Below, piece by piece: positions 8,752-21,700 of a stretch of 64,000 nucleotides of DNA. Numbering within the stretch: position 1 is the first letter of the stretch; every line of letters begins with the position of its first letter. The stretch is from Alcanivorax sp. (GTDB taxonomy: Bacteria; Pseudomonadota; Gammaproteobacteria; Pseudomonadales; Alcanivoracaceae): assembly GCF_002726155.1 (NCBI RefSeq), contig NZ_PBSH01000032.1:1-64000 (forward strand). Direction: 5' to 3'. Made by a program: the position numbers and the translations under genes. Under the pieces are notes generated by a model that was not told the DNA's origin, ran no database searches, and was given only the letters and a program-made list of their open reading frames with translations.

Positions 8752-9444
8752 CTAACGGGGCAGGGCAATCCAGCTCAGCACGCCTTGCTGCCGTTCGCGC
8801 CAGCGAAAAGGAATGGTGGCGCCAATCTTCCAGTCTGGCGACAAGGTTTTCAGCAGGGTCAGAGAGCGTGTGTCCCGGCGCTCCGCGTCATGGAAATAAA
8901 AGCGTTTTCCGGTGATCGGGTAGAGCGCCTTGAACAGGCTTTCCTTGGCGGAAAAAATCAGCGTGATGCGATTGGCGCGCTGAATATCCGATAACCCTTC
9001 CAGCTGTTCCCGTTCTTCATGGGTCAGCAACTCCCGGCATAGACGGGCTGCCCGTTCTGCGCTGAGCCATTGCTCTGTGTCCAACCCTACGGTCAGCCAG
9101 TGGCGTGCGTCGGCGACCATCACTTCAGCAATGCCCTGGCTATGGGTAATGCTGCCCAGGCTGCCTGCGGGCCATTGTGGTGCCCGGTCGGGTCCCAGGG
9201 CCGGGATGCCCTTAATGCCCAGCATTGCCAGCGCTTCGCGGGCACACCATCGACCTGCCAGGTATTCGCTGCGGCGTTTGGCCACCGCCGTACTCAGGGT
9301 GGGCGGCAGGGGGATGTCTGCCTGGGCAAAGCTGTCGTCGCAGAGACGCTCAGGGGCATAGTGACAGCCCACGCGCACCAGTCCGGTGGCGAGCTCTTCG
9401 CGGTGCAGGTGAGTCAGGCATGCGGGGCGATGGAATAATGACAT
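8752..9444 (-). CDS. 4'-phosphopantetheinyl transferase, EntD family
   Basis: Converts the apo-carrier domain of the NRPS to its holo form with the phosphopantetheine arm of CoA. Visible: RRSEYLAGRWCAREAL, the SITHSQG motif, VGLDTEQ with the Mg-binding acidic residues, and FSAKESLFKALYP, the signature of Sfp/EntD enzymes. The ATG at 9444 is preferred over a TTG two codons upstream. Convergent to fhuF and divergent from dbpA; its place beside the NRPS genes makes that synthetase the natural client. Confidence 0.9.
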   Translation of the reverse strand: MSLFHRPACLTHLHREELATGLVRVGCHYAPERLCDDSFAQADIPLPPTLSTAVAKRRSEYLAGRWCAREALAMLGIKGIPALGPDRAPQWPAGSLGSITHSQGIAEVMVADARHWLTVGLDTEQWLSAERAARLCRELLTHEEREQLEGLSDIQRANRITLIFSAKESLFKALYPITGKRFYFHDAERRDTRSLTLLKTLSPDWKIGATIPFRWRERQQGVLSWIALPR

Positions 9445-9613
9445 GATCAACAGATTTCCCGGTTGTCGGTACTATATCAGAGGTGTTAGTCGGAGGCCCC
9501 AGTCGCCGCACAATTTGATCCTCACCGCAATGCGACAACTGCTACACTAGGCATGCGCTGGCCGTGCGTTGTCAGTGTTTCCTTGCCACTTCTCTTTGCC
9601 ACAGGCTGCTCCC

Positions 9614-10993
9614 GTGACTGATGCTTCTTTTGCTTCCCTGCCGCTGTCTGCGGAACTGCTCGCCAACCTGAGTACCCTGGGTTACGCCACCATGACGCCG
9701 GTGCAGGCGCAAAGCCTGCCATTTGTGCTCAAAGGGCATGACGTGATTGCCCAGGCCAGCACCGGCAGTGGCAAGACGGCGGCTTTCGGTCTTGGCCTGC
9801 TGCATCCATTGAATCCACGCTATTACGGTTGCCAGGCGTTGGTGTTGTGCCCCACCCGAGAGCTGGCCGATCAAGTGGCCGGGGAAATTCGCCGACTGGC
9901 CCGCGGTCCCGGCAATATCAAGGTGCTGACCTTGTGTGGTGGGCAACCCATCGGCCCGCAGATTGGTTCGCTGGAACATGGCGCCCAGATCGTGGTGGGC
10001 ACGCCGGGACGTGTACTCAAGCATTTGAGCAAGGGTACGCTGAGTCTGGAAGGGCTGAATACCCTGGTGCTGGATGAAGCGGATCGCATGCTTGATATGG
10101 GGTTCTACGACAGCATTGCCGAGGTGATCCGGCAGACGCCATCACGTCGCCAGACCCTGTTGTTTTCGGCTACCTATCCGGCAGGGATCAAGCAGCTGGC
10201 GGAAACCTTCATGAACAACCCCCAGCATGTAGAAGTGGAAGCGCTCCACGATAATAGCCAGATCGAACAGCGCTACTACGAGGTAGAACCTGCTGAACGG
10301 GAAGAGGCGGTGGCCCGTGCTATTGCCTGTTTCCGGCCGGTGTCCTGCGTGGTGTTCTGCGTGACCAAAAAACAATGCCAGGACGTGGTGAACCAGCTTT
10401 GCCGGCAGGGGATGTCAGCGATGGTGCTCAACAGTGACCTTGAGCAGCGTGAGCGCGATGAGGTACTGACACTGTTTGCCAATCGCAGCCTGTCGGTGCT
10501 GGTGGCCACGGATGTGGCAGCGCGGGGCCTGGATATCGATAACCTGGATATGGTCATCAATGCGGAACTCTCCCATGAGCCGCAGACCCATATTCATCGT
10601 GTCGGCCGCACTGGCCGTGCCGGTGAAAAAGGGTTGGCCATCAACCTGGTGGCGCCGCGCGAATCCCGCCGTGCCATGGCCATTGAAGAATTGCAGGGCG
10701 CGCCTCTGAACTGGCACCCGGTGAGCAGCCTCAAACCCCGTGAAGGTGACACCTTACAGCCTCCGACAATTACGTTGTGCATCGGCGCTGGCCGCAAGGA
10801 CAAACTTCGCCCTGGCGATATTCTGGGTGCGCTGACCGGTGATGCGGGTATTGCCGGCAACAAGGTGGGCAAGATTACTGTCACGGATTATCAAGCCTAT
10901 GTAGCTATTGATCGTGACAGCGCTGACCTGGCGCTGGAGCGATTATTGAAAGGCAAAATCAAAGGCAAAAACCGGCGCGTTAAAAAGCTATAG
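9614..10993 (+). CDS. dbpA: ATP-dependent RNA helicase DbpA (DEAD box)
   Basis: 23S rRNA-specific helicase acting late in large-subunit assembly. Motifs: TPVQAQSLPF (Q), ASTGSGKT (I), PTRELADQ (Ia), GTPGR, DEAD (II), SAT (III), ATDVAARGLDID and HRVGRTGRAG (VI). The C-terminal DbpA RNA-binding domain, which recognises hairpin 92, is present (LCIGAGRKDKLRPGDILGALTG ... KIKGK). The GTG at 9614 gives 459 aa, close to the E. coli protein; the frame also extends up to a TTG at 9569, without ribosome-binding support. A terminator-like hairpin follows. Confidence 0.95.
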   Translation: MTDASFASLPLSAELLANLSTLGYATMTPVQAQSLPFVLKGHDVIAQASTGSGKTAAFGLGLLHPLNPRYYGCQALVLCPTRELADQVAGEIRRLARGPGNIKVLTLCGGQPIGPQIGSLEHGAQIVVGTPGRVLKHLSKGTLSLEGLNTLVLDEADRMLDMGFYDSIAEVIRQTPSRRQTLLFSATYPAGIKQLAETFMNNPQHVEVEALHDNSQIEQRYYEVEPAEREEAVARAIACFRPVSCVVFCVTKKQCQDVVNQLCRQGMSAMVLNSDLEQRERDEVLTLFANRSLSVLVATDVAARGLDIDNLDMVINAELSHEPQTHIHRVGRTGRAGEKGLAINLVAPRESRRAMAIEELQGAPLNWHPVSSLKPREGDTLQPPTITLCIGAGRKDKLRPGDILGALTGDAGIAGNKVGKITVTDYQAYVAIDRDSADLALERLLKGKIKGKNRRVKKL

Positions 10994-11001
10994 CTTTCCC
11001 C

Positions 11002-11040
11002 GTGGCCGGAAATTCTTTCCGGCCACACGTCTTCTATTTT
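11002..11040 (+). terminator. Probable terminator after dbpA
   Basis: An 11-bp perfect stem (11002-11012 with 11016-11026, GTGGCCGGAAA / TTTCCGGCCAC) is followed by a T-rich stretch at 11029-11040. It lies 9 bases after the dbpA stop. Confidence 0.65.
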
Positions 11041-11292
11041 CGCGGCTCACCGTTACCCGGAAACACATAACGTCCATAGGGGAGTTAAATCCAGAGTGCA
11101 GCTAGAGTGCAGAGGAGGCTTCGGTCGTTGCTATGGGGGGTATCTGCACTGAGCCTGCCAAGCTACCCCCAAAAGTGCCCCCTGTCTTTTTCGGGTAGAG
11201 GAGGGTTCTTTCATTGCTATAGGTCTGCCTGACGGGATGGTCTTGAGTGTATAGGGGGTTAAGAGTGAAGACAGATACGGTAGAGAGAAAAT
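11041..11292. other. Intergenic stretch beside the tRNA, possible integrase scar
   Basis: About 250 bases with no convincing gene, next to the 3' end of the tRNA. Read on the - strand it contains two closely spaced G-rich blocks (GGGGGCA then GGGGGTA near 11160-11190), a pattern I associate with regions upstream of P4-type integrases at tRNA attachment sites. No integrase is present. It could be the scar of a lost element or merely an ordinary spacer. Confidence 0.3.
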
Positions 11293-11369
11293 TGGTGGGC
11301 CCACCAGGACTTGAACCTGGGACCAATCGATTATGAGTCGACTGCTCTAACCAACTGAGCTATAGGCCC
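11293..11369 (-). tRNA. ileX: tRNA with anticodon CAU, probably tRNA-Ile2
   Basis: A full 77-base cloverleaf with encoded CCA: acceptor GGGCCTA/TGGGCCC, D arm GCTC...GAGC, anticodon loop CTCATAA, TTCAAGT T-loop with CCAGG/CCTGG stem. The anticodon arm and variable loop (GACTCATAATCG, TTGGTC) match the AUA-reading tRNA-Ile2, whose C34 is converted to lysidine by TilS, better than elongator or initiator tRNA-Met. Confidence 0.9.
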
Positions 11370-11521
11370 GGAAGCGTTGTCCGGCGCTGAATCTTTGACG
11401 CCAGACGTGCCGCGCGTGTTATGCGGGCACGGATTATAACGTGTATTTGATTCCGGGAAAGGCTGTTTGTTTTTGTTTTGCTTGCCGGGCTGCGAAGCAG
11501 CCCGGTAGCGTCGGGCGTTCT

Positions 11522-13423
<1,902 letters not shown>

Positions 13424-13494
13424 GCAATAAAGCCCGTAACGTCGTGCTGGAAGCTTGCGCTGGCCAGCGTGATGGTGGCGTGGGAAAACGGCGT

Positions 13495-13500
13495 ATTATA
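13495..13500 (-). promoter_or_regulatory. -10 element of the rpoD promoter
   Basis: On the - strand a perfect TATAAT lies about 70 bases before the rpoD start. A TTGACT lies further upstream, but its spacing (about 22) is too long for a good -35, so the upstream half is uncertain. rpoD can thus be transcribed apart from dnaG. Confidence 0.5.
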
Positions 13501-13558
13501 CCGGGATGTGGGGGCTACGGCCAGTCAATGCAACCCCGGGGGTCTGGTACGGACCGGG

Positions 13559-15508
13559 TTAGTCGAAGGGTTTGCGGGCGTGCTGGCGCGCTTCGGCCAG
13601 GGCTTTATGCAGCGCTTGCCAGTGTGCCGGGTCGGGCATGCCGGCCTGTTCCACTTCCAGCAAGGCCGCTTCCAGCCGGGTGACTTCCAGCTGTGACAGG
13701 GCATCCAGCCATAGCCGGGTGGCCATTTCTTCGGCCATGGGCGGCTTGAGGCTGGCCTTGAGCAGGCGAGACAGGGTTTCGCCCTGCTCCAGCGCCATCA
13801 GGGCGCCCAGCAGCGCGGCGGCGCTGTGGTTCTGTCGGCACAGGCCGGCTACCTGTACCAGCAGGTCGATATGCGGCAGCGGGAGCGTGTCGATGCCCTC
13901 GGGCAGGGGGTGTTGGTCAATCAGTGAAGGGTAATCCAGCAGCACCAGCACCAGACGCTCAGCCAGGGTGAGCGGGCCTTTGCGGCCGCTGTTCTGGCGC
14001 GGGTTGGGGCGTGTGCGATTGGGGTTGCCGCCGTTGAAGCCGGCATTGCCCTGGTTGCCGTCGTCCGCAAAGCCGAAGTCTTCCGGGTAGGGCATGCCAG
14101 GGTCGTCCTCCGCCGGCGGATAGCCTGCATCTTCGTAGCCGTACGCGGTGGCCTCCTGGCTGGGCTCGGAGGGTGCCGGTGGCGTGGCCGGGCGGGGCGC
14201 TGCCGGGGCCGGTTTGAGCTGGATCAGCGATTCCTTGTCCAGCCGGGTAAGGCGGCTGAGTTCTTCGGTGAGCAGGGCGCGGTAAACCGGGCCGGCGGGT
14301 TTATCCAGGTAGGGCAGGGCGAGCCGGGCCAGCCGGGCGCGGCCGTCCACCGTGTCCAGGTCGAGCCCTTCGGACAGGTGCCGGAACAGGTAAGTGGACA
14401 GGGTGTCGGCTTTGTCAGTAAGTGCTCGCAACGCCTCCGGGCCTTGCTGACGTACGAGTGTGTCCGGGTCCTCGCCGTCTGGAAGGAACAGAAAGCGCAC
14501 TTGCTTGCCGTCATCCAGAGCTGGCAGCAGTGATTCGAGAGCTCGCCAAGCGGCGCGGACGCCGGCCTTGTCGCCATCGAAACAGAGGATCACTTCGTTG
14601 ACCTGGCGAAACAGTTTGCGGGCGTGATCTTCGGTGGTGGCGGTGCCCAGGGTGGCGACCACGTTGGGCACGCCATGCTGGGTCAGGGCGATCACGTCCA
14701 TGTAGCCTTCCACCACATAGAGTCGGTCACTGCGGTCGCGGCTCTGACGCCATTCCCACAGGCCGTAGAGCTCCTGGCCCTTGTGGAAGACCGGTGTTTC
14801 CGGGCTGTTCAGGTATTTCGGTTTGCCGTCACCCAGCACCCGGCCGCCAAAGCCGATGGTGCGCCCGCGGCTGTCGCGAATGGGGAAGATGATGCGATCG
14901 CGGAATTTGTCGTAGGTGCGGCCGGTGTCGTCCTTGCGCACCAGCAAGCCGCCGGTGAGTGCGTGTTCCAGGCTACTTTCGGTGAGCGACAGGCCGTTGA
15001 TCAAATTGTCATAGCCGGGTGGGGCAAAACCAAGTGCGAACGTTTTTGCAATTTGGCCGCTTAATCCCCGATTTTTAAGGTAGTTCACCGCTTTTTGGCG
15101 CTCGGGTGCCTGGCGGAGCTGTTGTGCGTAGAACTTTTCGGCACGGCTGAGCAGATCGTAAAGCGATTGCAGGCGGTCTTTTTTTTGTCGATCTGCGGCG
15201 GTTTCCGGGCGGGATTCGGGCACTTCCATGCCGGCCCGGCTAGCCAGTTGCTTGACCGCCTCGGGGAAACTCAGGTGCTCGTATTCCATCAGGAAGCCCA
15301 CCGCATTGCCGGAGGCGCCGCAGCCGAAGCAATAATAAAATTGCTTGTCTGGGGCTACGGTAAAGGAGGGGGTTTTTTCCTGGTGGAAGGGGCAGCAGGC
15401 GCTGTAGTTGCGGCCAGTTTTTTTCAGGGGCACGCGGGAATCAATCAGCTCTACCAGGTCGGTGCGGGCCAACAGATCTTGTGTGAAATTTTCCGGAATG
15501 CGTGCCAT
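13559..15508 (-). CDS. dnaG: DNA primase DnaG
   Basis: Makes RNA primers at the replication fork. The start MARIPENF at 15508 is chosen over an in-frame upstream ATG because it matches the family N-terminus. Zinc domain near residues 38-63 (CPFH ... CFGC), TOPRIM region with VVEGYMDVIAL and CFDGDKAG, and a C-terminal helicase-interaction domain after a proline- and glycine-rich linker (about residues 420-500). The 649 aa is normal length with a rather long linker. rpoD follows; yqeY, rpsU and tsaD, normally adjacent upstream, are 22 kb away because the adhesin locus lies between. Confidence 0.97.
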   Translation of the reverse strand: MARIPENFTQDLLARTDLVELIDSRVPLKKTGRNYSACCPFHQEKTPSFTVAPDKQFYYCFGCGASGNAVGFLMEYEHLSFPEAVKQLASRAGMEVPESRPETAADRQKKDRLQSLYDLLSRAEKFYAQQLRQAPERQKAVNYLKNRGLSGQIAKTFALGFAPPGYDNLINGLSLTESSLEHALTGGLLVRKDDTGRTYDKFRDRIIFPIRDSRGRTIGFGGRVLGDGKPKYLNSPETPVFHKGQELYGLWEWRQSRDRSDRLYVVEGYMDVIALTQHGVPNVVATLGTATTEDHARKLFRQVNEVILCFDGDKAGVRAAWRALESLLPALDDGKQVRFLFLPDGEDPDTLVRQQGPEALRALTDKADTLSTYLFRHLSEGLDLDTVDGRARLARLALPYLDKPAGPVYRALLTEELSRLTRLDKESLIQLKPAPAAPRPATPPAPSEPSQEATAYGYEDAGYPPAEDDPGMPYPEDFGFADDGNQGNAGFNGGNPNRTRPNPRQNSGRKGPLTLAERLVLVLLDYPSLIDQHPLPEGIDTLPLPHIDLLVQVAGLCRQNHSAAALLGALMALEQGETLSRLLKASLKPPMAEEMATRLWLDALSQLEVTRLEAALLEVEQAGMPDPAHWQALHKALAEARQHARKPFD

Positions 15509-15600
15509 GGAACTGATTCTGCCAGAACGGTGGGCCATTCAAACAGAAAGGATGTGATGGCGGTAGGGTTCAGGCAGGGAAAATGCAGGGTTCAGGCTTT

Positions 15601-15622
15601 CGCAATGCCGTCGGGCATTGCG
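15601..15622. repeat. Hairpin repeat upstream of the adhesin gene
   Basis: Perfect 9-bp inverted arms (CGCAATGCC / GGCATTGCG) around GTCG, followed by GCTACA. It resembles intergenic REP-type hairpins. It lies in the 233-base divergent gap between dnaG and the adhesin gene, which also holds a possible -10 (GATAAT at 15714-15719) for the adhesin operon. Confidence 0.5.
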
Positions 15623-15741
15623 CTACAAAGTGTCCTGTTACTGTGGTACAAGATTGAAAGGCTTCATTCGCAAGGGATGCGTAGTGATGCGGCGGATGTG
15701 GCAGTGAAAAGACGATAATACATCGATGCGGGAACAGACCC

Positions 15742-18700
15742 ATGGCAGAGGGAAGTGCGGTGGCGGTGCAGGCATACCTGCAGCTGAACGGGTTGGACTG
15801 GAAACTGCTGGAAGATGGTTCGCTGGTGCCACTGGCCCCGGGTGAAAGCCGTCAGCCTGGTGTGCCGGTTCTGGACCCGCCTGAAACCACAGACCAAGCG
15901 GATCTGCCCTCTTCTTCCTCCAGCCAGTCGTCCCTTGCCACGTTTTTTTCCAATATCACCCGTGAGGGCCGTGTCGACATCCCCGAGTCCGGCTACACCA
16001 CCCGTGGGCTGGTTGATGTGGGCGATTCAGACCGCCAGACACCCAATGGGCCGCCGCCGGATTTGTTGCCGAATGATGCGGCTATTGGCATCCGTATCGA
16101 CGATGGCGGCGACGGCTACATCAACCAATTTGAACAGTCTGCCGTGGACCTGGTGGGGACGTCCTCGGGGATCGCTGACGACACCACGGTCGATGTGGTG
16201 GTGATCGACTCCTTGGGCAATACGTTGACGTTCCAGGCGATTGTGCAGAATGACCAGTTTACGGTGGTTGATGCGGATCTCAGTTCGCTGGAAGAAGGGC
16301 CACTGGTGGCGGTGGCCACCTACGCCGACCCCTACGGCAATCGTGTGACCGGTGGTGACAATAGCATCAAGGATACCCTGGCCTCCGGCCAGGATATCGA
16401 TGCCGATACCGGCGCCGATGATGTGGTGAATGCGGTGGAAGCCGTGGGCAACACGCTGTCCGGCAGCTTTGCCAATGTGCAGGCTGGTGCGGATGTGGAG
16501 GTGACAGTCAGCGGCGCCGGGAACGGCGATCTGGTTTTTACCACCACGCTGGATGCCAACGGCAACTGGTCCATCCCCGATGTGGATCTGGACGTGTTCG
16601 ATGATGGCACCCTGACCCTGAGCGCCAGTACCGTTGACCAGGCCGGTAACCCGGCATCCATTACTGATACCGTTGAAATGGACACCCTTGCCACGGTGAC
16701 GGCTGTCTTCATTGATCCGCAGCAGCCAGACGGAGTGGCGGGTTATCTGAATCAGGTGGAAGGCGACAGCGCCAGCGTTTCAGGAACGGTGACCGGCGTG
16801 GAGGATGGCCAGACTGTCACCGTGGTCATCAGCGATGGTAACGGCGGTTCGCTGACGTTTGATGCCCTGGTAAGCGGCGGCATCTGGCAGGTGGATAATC
16901 AGGACCTGTCCACCCTGCAGCCCGGGCAGCTGACGCTGGACGCCATCGTGCAGGATCAGGCCGGTAACCGGGCCACTGCCTCTGACACCATTCTTTATGA
17001 TCCCATTGCCGAGATTCCGGCACCCATTACGTCCAGCGCTGGCCGTATTCTCAACGCGGCGGAAGTGTCGGGTGTGGATTTTTCCGGCACCGTGAACGAT
17101 GTGGAAAGCGGTCGGGATGTGGCGATTACCATCACTGACAACCAGGGTATGGAGGTAACGGGCACCGTCCAGGTGGATGCCAGCGGTAACTGGTCCCTGG
17201 TTGGTGCAGACGTCAGTGGGCTTGCGGATGGTCTTTTGCAATTTTCGGTTACCACCACCGATATCGCCGGCAATGAGGCGACCCGCGACACCCTGTTTTT
17301 CAAGGACACGCAAAATAATCTGACCGCCGAGTTTGTGGACCAGCAAACCCCGGATGGTGTGGGCGGTTATTACAACGCCGCGGAAGTGGCCAATCTGGTC
17401 ACGCTGCAGGGCACCGCGGATGCCATCTTCAACGGGCGCCCGGTCACAGTGACGGTCACCGATAGTGCCGGCAATACCGTAACGGTGCCGGGAGTCACTA
17501 TTTCCGGTGGCACCTGGCAGGCCACGGGGGTGGACCTGTCCTCTCTGGTGCCAGGCGATATTACTCTCACTGCGGCTACCCAGGATCTCTCCGGCAACCC
17601 GGCCTTTGCCGTGGATGATTTCATTTATGATCCCAACGCCGCCATCAATGATGATCTGACCGGTCCGGCACTGGATGACGGCACCTTTAACAAGGCTGAA
17701 ATCGATGCCGGGGTCACGCTGACCGGCACGGTCACGGATATCGAACCGGGCCGTGAGCTGGCGCTGACCATCGATGATGGGCAGGGCGGGCTTTTTACCG
17801 ATACGGTGACGATTGCCGCCGATGGAAGCTGGACGTTGAGCAATGCGGACCTGTCCGCGCTGGCGGACGGCACCCTGACTGTCACCCTCACAGGCACAGA
17901 CATTGCCGGTAACCCGGCCGCCCAAAGTACGGATTTTCTGAAAGACACCCTGGCCAGTGGTGTCACCATTACCGCAGTGACCGGCACGGATGCGGTGGTG
18001 AACGCGGTGGAAGCGGTGGACAACACCCTGTCCGGCACCTTTGCCGATGTGCAGGCCGGTGCGACGGTCGAGGTGACGGTGAGCGGGGCCGGCAATCCGG
18101 ATCTGGTGTTCCAGACCACCCTGGATGCCAGCGGTAACTGGTCCGTGGCCGACGTGGATCTGGATGTGTTCGATGACGGCACCCTGACCCTGACGGCTAC
18201 CACGGTGGATCAGGCGGGTAACCCGGCGGCCATTACCGATACCGTTGAACTGGATACCCAGGCGGCAATTACCGCGGTGTTTATTGATCCGCAGCAGCCG
18301 GATGGAATTGACGGTTACCTGAATGCGGTTGAGGGCGCGGCGGCCAGTTTTTCCGGCACGGTAACCGGGGTGGAAAATGGCCAGCTGGTGACGGTGACCG
18401 TGACCGATCAGGCTGGCGTGTCGCTGACCTTCGGGGCGACGGCGAACGGCGGTACCTGGCAGGTTGCCGACCAGGACCTGTCCAGCCTGCAGCCCGGGGA
18501 GTTAACCCTGAACGCCAGCGTGGAGGATCAGGCGGGTAATCCGGCGAGTGCGTCCGACACCATTATTTATGACCCCATCGCCGAAATTCCGGCACCGATT
18601 ACGGCCGATGCCGGTCGCATTTTGAATGCCGCCGAAGTGGGCGCAGTGGACTTTTCCGGCACCGTCAACGACGTGGAAGTGGGCCGTGAATTGAGTATCA

Positions 18701-21700
18701 CCGTGACCGACAAGAACGGCGTACCTGTTTCTGGCACGGCGGTGGTCGACGCCAGTGGCAACTGGGCGTTGAACGATGTGGACGTGTCCGGCCTGGCGGA
18801 TGGAGTGCTGGATTTTTCGGTGACCACCACGGATATCGCCGGCAACGAAGTGACCCGCGATACCCTTTTCTACAAGGATACCCAGAATAAGCTGACCGCA
18901 GAATTTGTGGATCAACAAACACCGGATGGCGTGGGCGGCTATTACAACTCGGCGGAAGTGGCCAATCTGGTTACCCTGCAGGGCACCGCCGATGCGATCC
19001 TGAACGGCCGCGATGTGACCGTGACGGTGCGCGACAGCCAGGGCAATGAAGTCTCTGTCGCCGGTGTCACCATTTCCGGTGGCACCTGGCAGGCTACGGA
19101 TGTGGATCTTTCCTCATTGGTGCCCGGTGACATTTCGCTTATCGCCACCTCGGAAGATGCGTCCGGCAACCCTGCCTTTGCCAGCGATGACTTTATTTAC
19201 GATCCGGTTGCCGAGATTCCGGCACCGATTACCTCCAACGCCGGCCGTATTCTGAATGCCGCCGAAGTGGGCGCGGTGGATTTTTCCGGCACCGTCAACG
19301 ACGTGGAAAGCGGCCGGGATGTGTTCATTACCATCAGTGACGGCCAGGGCGGTGAAGTGACCGCCACGGTACAGATTGATGCCAGTGGTAATTGGTCACT
19401 GGGCGGCGCGGATGTCAGCGGGCTGGCCGACGGCGTGTTGAATTTTTCGGTGTCCACCACGGATATTGCCGGTAATGAAGCCGTTCGTGATACACAGTTC
19501 TTGAAAGATACGGTCAATGACCTGACCGCAGAATTTGTCGATCAGCAAACCCCGGACGGGGTCGGCGGGTATTACAACAAGGTGGAAGCGGACGGTGGCG
19601 TCACTCTACGCGGGGACGCCACCAACATTGTCGACGGTGCCGCCATCACCGTGACGGTACGCGATAGCGAAGGCAATGAAGTGTCAGTGCCGGGCGTAAC
19701 GGCCTCGGGGGGCACCTGGGAGGCCACGAATGTGGACCTGACCTCCCTGGTGCCCGGCGAGATCACACTGACCGCCTCCTCGGTGGACATTTCCGGTAAC
19801 CCGGCGTTTGCGGCCGATACCTTCATCTACGACCCCAATGCCACTATCAATGATGATGTCACCGGCCCGGCACTGGATGATGACACCTTCAACAAGGTGG
19901 AGATTGCGGCGGGCGTTACGCTCACGGGCACGGTCACGGATATCGAACCGGACCGTGACCTGGCGATTAGCATTGATGACGGACAGGGCGGATTGTTTAC
20001 CGACACGGTGACGATTGCCGCCGATGGCAGTTGGACGTTGAGCAATGCGGAACTGTCCACACTGGCGGACGGAACCCTGACCGTCACCCTCACAGGCACA
20101 GACATCGCCGGTAACCCGGCCACCGAAACCACCACTGTTCTCAAAGATACCCTGGCCACCGGCATCAGCATCACCGCTGACACCGGGGCGGATGCCGTGC
20201 TCAACAATGACGAAGCTCCGGATACCGTTCTGTCCGGCTCCTTCGCGGATGTGCAGGCCGGGGCCACCGTGGACATTACCGTCAGTGACGGAGTGAACCC
20301 GGACCAGAGCTACCAGGCCACCCTGGATGCCAGCGGCAACTGGTCGGTACCCAATGCGGACCTGAGTGGGTTCAATGACGGCGACCTGACTCTCACCGCA
20401 CAAACCGTGGACCAGGCGGGCAACCCGGCGTCGATAACCGACACGGTGCTCAAGGACACCAGCGCGGACATCACCGCCCTGTACGATGATCCGCAACAGC
20501 CGGAGAACATCGCCGGTTATCTGAATGCGGTGGAAGGGCAGAGCGCCAGTTTTGGCGGCACGGTCACCGGTATTGAAGATGGTCAACCGGTCGCGATTAC
20601 GATTACTGATATTAACAATGCGACGCAGACGTTCAGCGCCACAGTGAGCGGCGGCGCCTGGCAAGTGAATGGCGCAAACCTGTCGTCGCTGGCCCAGGGG
20701 GCGTTGTTGCTGAGCGTGGTGGCGGAAGATGCCGCGGGCAACGAGGCCACGGCAACCGACAGTATTGTTTATGATCCGGTGGCGCAGCTGGTGGCGGATA
20801 TCGCCGCCGATGCAGGCAGCACCGTCAATGCGGCGGAAGTGGGTGATGTCGATTTCAGTGGGTCCGTGGTTGACGTGGAAAGCGGCCGGGACGTGACCAT
20901 TACGCTGTCCGATAGCGGCGGCAACAGTGTGGACGGCACCGCTACCATCGCGGCTGACGGTACCTGGTTGCTGGCGGATGTGGATCTGACTGGGTTGAAC
21001 GACGGCCCCATCACCCTGCAAGCAAATACCACGGACGAAGCCGGTAATCCGGCGGTCCAGACCGCGTCGTTTGTGAAAGATACCCAGGCTCAGCTCACCG
21101 CCGAATTTGTGGATGAGCAGGTGCCGGATGGAGTGGGCGGTTACTACAACGCCAGCGAATTCCCCACCGTAACCCTGCAAGGCACGGCGCCGCAGGTGGA
21201 AGATGGCCAGACGGTAACCGTTACCGTGGAGGACGCCTTCGGCAATGTGGTGAATGTGCCGGGCGTGACGGTAAGCGGTGAGCTCTGGCAGGCACCGGAT
21301 GTGGACCTGTCCTCCCTGCAGCAGGGCGATATTACCCTGACCGCCACCGTGACGGACCAGGCCGGTAACACCGCCACGGCAACCGATACGTTCATCTACG
21401 ACCCGGTGGCCGTGATCAACAATGATCTGGCCAGCCCGGCGTTGGATGACGGGGTGCTGAATGCCGCCGAAGTGGCGGCCGGTGTGTCCTTCACTGGCAC
21501 GGTGACGGATATCGAATCCGGTCGCACGCTGGACGTACTGATCACCGATCAGGGGGGCGGCACATTCACGGACACCGTGACCATTGCCGCGGATGGTAGC
21601 TGGTCGCTGGACAATGCGGACCTCAGTGGCCTGTCCGACGGCACCCTGACCATGACGCTGACCGGCACCGATATTGCCGGCAACGAAGCCGAGCAGACCT

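Noticed and set aside
11102..11326. 75-codon - strand frame running through the tRNA
   Set aside because: Its N-terminus is the tRNA itself; there is no protein evidence. Only a possible integrase-scar signal was kept.
11293..11369. Calling the CAU tRNA as elongator or initiator tRNA-Met
   Set aside because: The anticodon arm and variable loop match tRNA-Ile2 better, and the acceptor starts G-C, unlike the initiator. A wrong call is still possible without a model search.
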